This document shows, piece by piece, positions 7,641 to 15,800 of a stretch of 24,130 nucleotides of DNA (positions within the stretch are counted from its first letter, which is position 1; each line of letters begins with the position of its first letter). The notes beneath the pieces were generated by a model. That model was not told the origin of the DNA. It saw only the letters and a program-made list of their open reading frames with translations, and ran no database searches. The stretch is from Baffinella frigidus. Its lineage: Eukaryota; Cryptophyceae; Cryptomonadales; Baffinellaceae. A program made the position numbers and the translations under genes. Where the stretch lies: positions 414,989 through 439,118 of the forward strand of contig MU646416.1 of NCBI GenBank assembly GCA_026770585.1, read 5' to 3'.

Positions 7641-8094
7641 AGACCTAAATGGGTCGGCCGGAGCTCAGACGCAGATGATCTTGTATCTTTCAGTGGATAT
7701 CAATTTCCAAGTGAGGTGTGAGGATTAGGCGATGTGAGTGTACTACAAAGCACCAAAGCGCCTTATTTTGTTCAATGCCACACTGGCGAACTTTGTACCG
7801 GCAGATATCCATTATAAAATAGATATATGGAGCCGTGGGCGTTTGACCACCAAAGGGCCTCCCTGACAGAACTGTATGAACCGCGCCAGACCCGACCAGA
7901 CCGCTCATCAGTAAAACTTGCGCGCCGAGGACTCCCACCGGAACGCGCTTTCGGTCCTTTAGGTTCTGTGAGCCTCGGTCGGTCAGGTGGCGAGCCTCGG
8001 TCATGGACCAGGTCGCGAGCCTCTAGTTGAGTGATGTGAACGGTCAATGAACTCAGGTTTGGTCTCAGCTCGTGTTGCCCCAGGGCCTTGTCAT
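7641..8094. other. Unassigned stretch, no gene recognised
   Basis: Mixed-composition sequence. Open frames on both strands (up to 114 codons) have no domain I know. A short direct repeat GAGCCTCGGTC occurs at about 7971-7995, and CGGTCCTTTAGGTTCTGTG at 7950-7970 is a reverse-strand relic of the SINE tail. Confidence 0.35.
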
Positions 8095-8183
8095 AGGTTC
8101 TTCGAGCTCCCAACATAGGCGGACACTGGAACTTATCTGCAGAAAAGCCCTGCTTCCTTTCGGATCACATCAGGCCCCCGGTG
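8095..8183 (-). repeat. Diverged SINE-like subfamily copy, inverted
   Basis: The reverse strand reads GGGGGCCTGATGTGATCCG, AAAGGAAGCAGGGC, TCTGCAG, CCAGTGTCCGCC, TATGTTGGGAGCTCGAAG and AACC. This is the only copy of the family in the minus orientation in this window, and its ACCTAAAGG tail has decayed. Confidence 0.65.
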
Positions 8184-8299
8184 CTAGGCGGACACAGCCA
8201 TCCAATTCCTCCGTGTCGGTATCAACCCATGCCTTTTTGTAGGGGGTGTCCTGGTGGACCACTCCTTGAGGAGGAGATTTCCATGAAATGTAAGGTCGG

Positions 8300-8493
8300 T
8301 ACAAAAACAAAAACAAAATCGAAAGTTGTTGACTTTGGTGGTCTTGTTCTGTCTAACGCACCCAGCCCCCTTGCTCCGTTGGATGCACACATGTTAAACC
8401 AGACCCTCTCTCCAATACCATCTCTTCGCCAGGCGCTACGCCACGCGGCCAACCCCGGCGACCAAGCTCACCGCTCCGCTACGGTCAAGCGCT
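8300..8493 (+). repeat. Dispersed long repeat, second copy (without the TIR insertion)
   Basis: Aligns block by block with 6945-7366. Here GGCGCTACGCCACGCGG runs directly into CCAACCCCGG, so this copy approximates the pre-insertion state of the TIR element at 7088-7261. Confidence 0.65.
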
Positions 8494-8496
8494 AAG

Positions 8497-8856
8497 TTAG
8501 AAATAATTCAAGTCAACTCTACTAAAAATCTCTAGCCCGCTCTGTCCATCTAAGCGTTTTAAAACGAAACTGGGTTTAATAGTCAGCTTTTGCACGAAAT
8601 ATGTCAACTTTGGGTCTAAAATGATTTCAATCCTTTGCCATATCCCCCTGAGGTTGTGGGGATTGGAGCCGTCGGTCTTGGAATCCAAGATCGGTTACAG
8701 GATAGGGTGGGGTAGGACCTTCCAATAGCTACCACGCCAGAGAGATCGAAAAGTTCGCTTTTGACATCATTCAGGGGAAAGCCCTTGAATTCTTAAGTCA
8801 ACGACGTCAGATCTGGCGTGGATACGAAGTCAGGTTCCCTCGGTCAATCTGGCGTG
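8497..8856. other. AT-richer stretch with a short inverted repeat
   Basis: No gene seen. CCACGCCAGA at 8730-8739 is mirrored by TCTGGCGTGG at 8811-8820, and TCTGGCGTG occurs again at about 8848. The stretch lies between the two blocks of the long dispersed repeat, in the place where the first copy carries a SINE-like insertion, so it may be the variable middle of a larger element. Confidence 0.4.
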
Positions 8857-9003
8857 TTATGCTCTCTCTGCTCCGCTAGAAAAACTTTCTTAATTCCATG
8901 ACGGCGCAATGTGTGCACAAGAACAGAGGCTAGATCTACGGCAAAGCGCCACGCGGGACGCTGCGCCGCGACCTTCCCGCGGGTGACACGTGTTCGCACT
9001 AAG
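8857..9003 (+). repeat. Second dispersed repeat block, copy 2
   Basis: Matches 7484-7612 in TCTGCTCCGCTAGA, AATTCCA, ACAGAGGCTAGA, AAAGCGCCACGCGGGACGC and GACACGTGTTCGCACTAAG, with many substitutions between. It is probably the far end of one longer repeat whose near end is at 8300. Confidence 0.5.
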
Positions 9004-9074
9004 CAGGGTTGGGTCAGGCTTTAGGTTTGGCCAAAAATCAGCGTCAGCGGGGAAGAGCCACCAGGTTTCCCACT

Positions 9075-9285
9075 TCAACTCTCAACCCTTGATCCCACAA
9101 CCCCTGATCCCTCAACCCTCAACCCTAAACCCTGAAGCTTTAGCGCTAAACCCTGAACCTTGAACCTGGAACCCTACACCCTGAACCCTAAACCCCAAAC
9201 CCTAAACCGCAAACCGCAAACCGCAAACCGCGACCCGCAACCCCCAAATAATCAACCCTAAACCCTAAACCCTAAACCCTAAGCC

Positions 9286-9338
<53 letters not shown>

Positions 9339-9570
9339 ACCCTAAACCCTAAACCCTAACCCCGAACTCCTAAACCCTGAAAACCTCAACCCTCAACAGT
9401 AAAATCTAAAATCTTCTAAAATCTACACCCCAAACCCTAAAACCCAAACCCTTAACCCTAATCCCTTACCTCTAAACCCCATCGCCTGAACCGTAAAGAA
9501 CCCTCATCCGAAACCCGAAACCTGAAACCCAAAACCCTTGTGCGGTAGCAGCCTTGATACCCAAAACCCT
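9075..9570 (+). repeat. Interstitial telomere-like tract
   Basis: CCCTAAA alternates with blocks of homogenised variants: CCCTCAA repeated about nine times near 9285-9345, and AACCGC-type units at 9205-9240. Blocks of identical variants point to local tandem expansion after degeneration. The left junction is GAAGAGCCACCAGGTTTCCC, nearly repeated at the junction of the tract at 9.95 kb. Confidence 0.9.
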
Positions 9571-9744
9571 CAACCCTAACCCTGAAACAGTCAAGATTCC
9601 GAAACAGAAAAGATTTCGAAATGCCTGTTTGGAGTTTCGGGTTTGGGGTTTGGGTTTAGGTCTGTAGGTTGAGAGAGGAAAGGGTGAGGAACTCTTTGGG
9701 AAGACGTGCTAAGAAAATGGGTCCGGAACCCATTTCCTCGCAAC
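9571..9744. other. Spacer between telomere-like tracts with a short inverted block
   Basis: At 9635-9668 the heptamers run in the opposite sense (GGGTTTGGGGTTTGGG), unlike all neighbouring tracts. A hairpin AAATGGGT/ACCCATTT with a CCGGA loop lies at 9715-9735. No gene seen. Confidence 0.5.
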
Positions 9745-9836
9745 CCTCATCACTCAACCCTCGAGCCTCAACCAAATAACCTGAACCTTCAACCCTAAAC
9801 CCTAATACCTCAACCCTTCACCCTATATCCTCAACC

Positions 9837-9889
<53 letters not shown>

Positions 9890-9902
9890 ACGGGGGCCCA
9901 GG
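9745..9902 (+). repeat. Interstitial telomere-like tract, mainly CCCTCAA
   Basis: About 150 bp, the last part an almost pure run of CCCTCAA. It stops sharply at GGGGGCCCAGGACGGAG. Confidence 0.85.
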
Positions 9903-9924
9903 ACGGAGCGAATGCCTGCTCCGA

Positions 9925-10318
9925 AGAAGAGCCCCCAGGTTTCCCCCTCAACCACAAACCCTAAACTCTAAACCCTAAACCCTGAAGCCTGAACCACAAA
10001 CCCTATACCCTGGGTCCCCAAACCCCATAACCCCTGAACGACAAACCCTCAAGTCAAAAACCCAAACACCAACGCCTAAATCCTAAACAACCCTCACCCA
10101 AACCCCGAAACCCTGAACCCCAACCCCAAACCCAACCCCCAAAACCCTGAACTCTGAACCCTGAACCCTGAACCCTGAAGCCTGAAGCCTGAAGCCTGAA
10201 GCCTGAAGCCTGAACTCTAAACCCTCAACTCTAAACCCTAAACTCCACCCTCAACCTTCAACCCTCAATCCTCAAACCTCAACCCTCAACCCTCAACCCT
10301 CAACCTCAACAACCTCAT
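9925..10318 (+). repeat. Interstitial telomere-like tract with GCCTGAA subarray
   Basis: Begins after GAAGAGCCCCCAGGTTTCCC. It contains CCCTAAA, CCCTGAA and CCCTCAA forms and a six-copy run of (AA)GCCTG at about 10165-10215. It is the last tract in this orientation before the large minus-strand gene. Confidence 0.87.
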
Positions 10319-10872
10319 CCCTGCCCAGCCCTGTTCTCACCACCGACTTCGCAGGGGGCTACTACACGTCCAAATCGAGGGGGCGAGCAGCAGTCCATTG
10401 TTGCCACGATGGGCATGTAGGAGGGTGAGGCTACGGTAGCATCGTTTGTTGATCGCATGCATGTAGCACGACCACGGAAAGCGCAGGCTCGGGGCAGGGA
10501 GAGGCGTGCAGGCAGGATTCGGAGAGCCCCGAGTACCCCCGAGGGGTATGTAGGTGGCCATGCTGGGGCTGGATGCAGACTACCGGTGATGATTAAAATC
10601 CCCAAAGCTCAACTGTCTCAATTAGATCCAATAGCGCAGGATCCACTGCCATGAGGGTTTCCCAGGATCCAAAAATGTACACGAGAACCAAAGTGCGCAA
10701 TCTCAAGCCGGACTTGTTCCGCCGCGGAGCCCAGGAATTCCTGCAGTGAGGTTCGTGCCACGATAAAATACTTCATTGAAATGGAGGCGGCGACAGAAAC
10801 GCAACCGGGTCTGAGACGTGAACCGACGCGTGCCCTTTTTCGCGAGCAACCCCTGCACGAAAGGAGGCAGAG
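10319..10872. other. 3' flank of the giant gene with a dispersed repeat copy
   Basis: This holds the 3' UTR and downstream sequence of the minus-strand gene ending at 10873. Around 10455-10680 it matches an internal stretch of that gene's intron at 16090-16310 (shared ACCACGGAAAG, GGGGC, GGCAGGA, CCCGAGTAC and GGGGCTGGAT). No reliable polyadenylation signal identified, and small open frames here show no domain. Confidence 0.5.
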
Positions 10873-10968
10873 CTAGGACATGTGGACCCACTCGCGCGCG
10901 ACCTCGCGCTGGATCGCCCGGCCAAACTCGACGGCTTGGTCCTGATCCGCGCAGTTCGACAGGTCCAC
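10873..10968 (-). CDS. Giant gene, last exon: end of the vWA domain
   Basis: Begins after CTGCTCCGCAG and encodes 31 residues starting VDLSNCADQDQAVEFGRAI, then TAG at 10873-10875. The preceding exon ends in phase 0 (EVAK) and this one opens in phase 0. The amphipathic helical sequence suits the last helix of a vWA fold. Confidence 0.8.
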   Translation of the reverse strand: MDLSNCADQDQAVEFGRAIQREVAREWVHMS

Positions 10969-12448
10969 CTGCGGAGCAGAGGCACGTTACAGGGGTGTCT
11001 CGAACTCAAGAACCCGCACCACCCAGGACCACCGAAGCGACTTTGGTGTTGGCGTGCAGTGGGGTCCAAGGAGGGAGGGGGACGTCTGCGTGAGCTACTG
11101 AACATTTCAGGGAGAGGCGCAGCAGAAACGCGCCCTCAGGTGCATCATGCTGGGGAACGACTCATTCTGCAGCAACGCAGCAGACTCATGTCCCATCCCG
11201 CACGCACGCGCCTATTCTAGAAATTACACACGGTGGAACCATAACCCCTCTCCGCCCGACCCTCCCTCGCCCGAGAGTTCTGACTTAGAAATAGGCCTGC
11301 ACCGATTCCCAACATGAGGTGATCGGGCGAGGAAGGGCTCCGATCCTGTGGTCGAGGGAGGGAGGGGACCGACCTTAGCAACCTCGAAGCCATGCGTGTC
11401 TCTGAGCCGCTGGTTGATGACGTCGAGCATGGACTCCGTGTGCGGCGTGACAACAATGAACTTGACCGAGACCTCCAGCCCCATCGTCAGCTTCGCAATC
11501 TGCTCTTCCGGCTTGTCCCCCTTTGGATCGCCTTCCGGAAAGTTATCCGGCAACTGATGGTAATCGTTGCCGTGGCACGGCATGTCAGCGATGATGAAGA
11601 GGTGCCGGTTCTGCGCGCCCCAGCCGAGCGACAGCGCCGCGCGCAGCCCTCCGCACAGGTCCTCTGGCACGTCACAAGTGCGGCCGGAGACGGGCTTCTG
11701 AGACCTGACCATAGATCTGAGCACGGATAAGTCCTTGGTGAAGGGGCACACTTTGACGTCATCCTCGTCGTATTTCAGGCCGGTGGAATCGTAGTCGCGG
11801 TAAGCAACGAAGGCCATGCGCAGCTCGACGTTGCCTCCCCTTCCTTGGAGGCCCTCTGCGATAGTCATCACCTGGTGCGGCGTGTGCAGAATTTGAGGTT
11901 TACGTCAGGTTTGAGGGTTGAAGGTTGAAGGCTTGTGAGGTTCAAGGCTTGTGGTGTAGTGTTACACAATGTAGGGTTTGGGGCTTGGTGGTGCGTAGTT
12001 AAGAGCCCAGGGCCCTGGGTTTAGGGATATAAGACGGGAGTTTCGCCTTTAAGCCTGGGCATCATTGCGTTGGTTTTGTGTGCGGGGGTTGAAGCTCGCA
12101 TGCAGAAAGACCACCATGCAATCGTTCAACCGTTCAATCATGACCTGGTCCTGGCACGCGTCGATGTGGCGCGCCATGCTCCCCGAGCAGTCCATGACGA
12201 AGCAGATGTCGTCCGACGCGGACGTCTCTGCCTCCGGCTCCTGAGGGGTTAGGGTTCAGGGTTTAGGTTTCAGTGTGCAGTGTGCAGTGTGCAGTGTGCA
12301 GGGTTCAGGGTTTATGGTTTATGGTTTAGGGGTCAGGGTTCAGGGTTCAGGGTTCAGGGTTCAGGGTTCAGGGTGCAGGGTTCAGGGTTTATGGTTTAGG
12401 GGTCAGGGTTCAGGGTTCAGGATGCAGGGTTCAGGGGGTTCAGGGGGT

Positions 12449-12488
<40 letters not shown>

Positions 12489-12792
12489 TGTGAGGATTGA
12501 GGATTGAGGGTTGAGGGTTGAGGGTTGAGGGGTCGGGGTCTAGGGTTCAGGGTGCAGGGCTGAGGGTTGAGGGTTGAGGGTTGAGGGTGCAGGGTGCAGG
12601 GTGCAGGGTGCAGGGTTCAGGGTGCAGGGTTCAGGGTTCAGGGGTCAGGATTCAGGGTTCAGGGTTCAGGGTTCAGGGTTCAGGGTTGAGGGTTGAGAGT
12701 TGAGGGTTGAGAGTTGAGGGTTTAGAGTTGAGGGCTGAGGGTGGAGGGTTGAGGGTTGAGGGTTGAGGGTTTAGGGTGGAGGGTTTAGGGTG

Positions 12793-12836
<44 letters not shown>

Positions 12837-15800
12837 TGGTTGAGGGCTGAGGGTTGAGGGTTGAGGTTTGAGGGTTGTGGTTTGAGGTGTGAGGGTTCAG
12901 GGTCCAGGGTCCAGGGTTGAGGATGTACCGGGTGCGCAGCTTCGTTGAATCGCCGCGCTGCCTCCTCCCATTGCTTTTGATCGGTCGCTTCACACGCCTG
13001 GAAAGAGGTAGAGGTGTGCGTCAGAGCGGAGCCTGCACGATCGGACCCCCAATTTGTCTCCGCAGGCTAGTTACCCCAAGGGGGAGGGAGAGAGGAGGGG
13101 TGAGAGAGAGNNNNNNNNNNNNNNNNNNNNNNNNNNNNNNNNNNNNNNNNNNNNNNNNNNNNNNNNNNNNNNNNGAGGAAGACGAGAGAGGATGGAGGAG
13201 AGAGAGAGAGGGTGAGGACGGGGCTGGAGGGACGCGGGCAGAGAGAGGGTAGGGGTTGCCGCGTTCATGTCCTGCTCAACCAGAACCTTCGTGGTGGTGC
13301 GTACCACTCGGAACACTACGGGGAACATGCTAAAGTTAATCATTGGATTGTTTCTAAGGAAACACGCCAAAGGTCATCAATTCTGGTCACGTTATGTCCA
13401 AATATTCCGGGCAAGACGTGCTTCGCAGCCTCCCGAGTGGCATGGGGGCCGTTTTGGTAGTAGTAAAGGTCTCTCATATTTTCGGCGACTCCTGGTGTAG
13501 ATCACGCCTGCGTCGGGCGTGCTGATCCAGCCAAGACGCTACAGGACCACAGCGAAGCGTTGCGCCTAGTCTTATCCGGGGAAACCTATTTTTCTTTCAT
13601 TTGATGGCAATCAAAATGACTACACAGATTCTTTTATATTACTAATAAGAACGAATTGTGTAGCAATTTTCGTTGCCATCAAATGGAAGAAAAATAGGTT
13701 TCCCCGGATAAAGTCAATGGAAGGAAGGGTCCAGGTCCAGGGTCCAGGGTTGAGGTGTCCAGGGTCCAGGGTTATCCAGGGTCCAGGTTCGCTGTGGTCC
13801 TGTAGCTACAGGACCACAGCGAAGCGTTGCGCCTAGTCAATGGAAGGAAGGGGCGGAGCGCGCCTGGAGGGTCGCGTTGTGCCTCGCCATGACTTTCTCG
13901 TGCGCAGCGTCCATCTGCGCCATCCGCTTCTCGTGCGTCGCCGCCCTGTCCGCACGTGTCACCACTCGACGCTAGAAATGTGACTGTTTCAAAACAGGGA
14001 TTCTTTTACAAGTGGAGAGGGGGGAAAGATGTAGTAATTTTCACACATGTAGGGTTGTTTGGCACGTTCCTGGGGGAATTTCCCCAGGGACGTGACCCAG
14101 CCCGCCCGTGCCTGGTGCTAAATTTAACAACCCCACAATTAAAATAGTCCCATTTCTAGCCTCGAGTGGCAGCTGTAGGGCCGAGCTGACTCGCCACGTT
14201 GCTTGTCCGGGGAGCTGAACAAAACTTCCACGACACTTGACTGTTCAGAGGTTTCCCCGGTACTGAACCTGCCCGGTTTAGCTACCTTCCCGGTATAAAA
14301 CCTGCACGGTTCAGTCAACAGCCGCACAGAGGGCTCTCAGCTGCAACTGCACTCGGACAGGTTTGATCGTGCTGTGATCGTTAAGAGGATCCAAGTCAAT
14401 GGCGAGAGGTTCGGGTTCGGGGTGCACCTGCACTGCGCCAGGTACGCGTCCCACGGAAGGTTCTGCGCCGACCACAGCCTCTCAGACGCACCCAGCGGCT
14501 CGAGGTCGTCTTCGAAGATGATCTGGATACGCTTCAGGTTCAGGGCTCTGGGATAGGGGTTCGGGTCTGAGGGTTCGGTAGAGGGGACGCCGCACCAGAG
14601 TTTGTGTTGAGGGTTAAGGGTTTGGGGTTTGGGGTTTAGGGTGCAGGGTTTAGGGTTTAGGGTTTAGGGTGCAGGGTTTAGGGTTTATGGTTTATGGTTT
14701 GGGGTTTGGGGTTTGGGGTTTGGAGTTTGGGGTTTAGGGTTTGGGGTTTAGGGTTTAGGGTTTAGGGTTCAGGGTTTGGGCTTCAGTGTTCATGGTTCAG
14801 GGTTCAGGGTTCAGGGTTTAGGGTTTAGGGTTTAGGGTTTAGGGTTTAGGGTTCAGGGTTCAGGGTTCAGGGTTTAGGATTCAGGGTTTAGGTTTAAGGG
14901 GTTGGGGTTTAGGTTTCAGGGTTTAGGTGTAAGGGGTTGGGGTTTAGGTTTCAGGGTTTGGGGTTTGGGGTTTGGGGTTTGAGGTTTGGGGTTTGGGGTT
15001 TGAGGTTTGGGGTTTGGGGTTTAGGGTTTAGAGGTCTGTGGACCTTGCGCGCGGAGCCTGGGTAATCCTCGCGGCACGTGCGTCCCAAGATCTGCTTCTC
15101 CTCGGAGTCGTCTTCCGGGAAGAACGTGATGATCACGTGCGCTCCTGCGAGTCAGGGACAGCAGGTTATGAACACCCCACCATCTGTTGCAGCGGTGGGA
15201 ACCGTTGATTCGTGGTCCACGGATTAGACCGCGCAGAGGTCAGTGGGCATCTGGGGAGTTCAACGCTTCACGTGAAGCGTTGCCTCGCTTGAATCCATGT
15301 AGCCGTGCGAGTGCGGGCCGACGTTGATAGGATAATGGACTACAAATGGCGTAGTTAGGCCTACGGCATTGCCTAGGACCTCCTATTGTAGGCCAAAATC
15401 CTAGGACTTTTTGGTCATAGGAGCCCTACAGCCTACGGTAGGCAATTCCGTAGGCCTAACTACCCCATTTTTAGTCTGTTAGCCTGTGAACGTGCAGCCA
15501 CAGAGCAGAGACGGGGAAGAGAGGCACCTCCGTCCTTGACGAGGCCTGGATCGTCGCACTTGAAGTCCGTCCCGCGGCCGTAGGCCCTGTGCGCGCATCC
15601 AGCATTAAAGAATGGCCCGAACCTGGGGCCCACACTCACAACCCCTGCGCCGAATCCGAGCTGCCAAACCCCTGCATATCCATGGCGCTAATGGATCAAA
15701 TTGCGCTTCGGCGAAAAGAGTGCAGCTCACAGCTAAGCCCAGCGGGACGCGTCGGACTTGGCGCTGAACCCGCCAGGTTTCGTACCGGGAAGGAGACACA

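Larger units (their letters stand above)
13538..13852 (+). repeat. Imperfectly tandem duplication of a 48-bp segment (filled and empty site)
   Basis: GCTACAGGACCACAGCGAAG and the following GCGTTGCGCCTAGTC stand at 13538-13571 and again at 13805-13838. Both are followed by AATGGAAGGAAGGG. In the first copy a 140-bp element plus one AGTC separate the two parts, while in the second they are contiguous. Confidence 0.93.
12998..13863 (-). other. 866-nt GC-AG intron with assembly gap, duplication and transposon
   Basis: From the 5' side of the gene it holds: a GCGCGC donor, one copy of a duplicated segment, a 36-bp palindrome, telomere-like GGGTCCAGG units, a TIR element with its target duplication, the second copy of the duplicated segment, and a GA/CT microsatellite with 64 unresolved bases (13111-13174). 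Confidence 0.7.

Noticed and set aside
11224-11373. Tail of the vWA exon frame to the stop at 11224
   Set aside because: The Gly/Ser-rich tail lacks vWA character, whereas the donor AAG/GTCGGT joins in phase to an exon that completes the fold.
12673-12993. Minus-strand open frame rich in NPQPSTLNP
   Set aside because: It is a translation of the telomere-like heptamers. Only the part at 12929-12997 is a real exon, in another frame context.
13946-13971. Acceptor TTTCTAG at 13972 for exon 8
   Set aside because: Its pyrimidine tract looks better, but it leaves a phase-0 start after a phase-2 donor. It would need an extra exon between 13973 and 14427, which I could not find.
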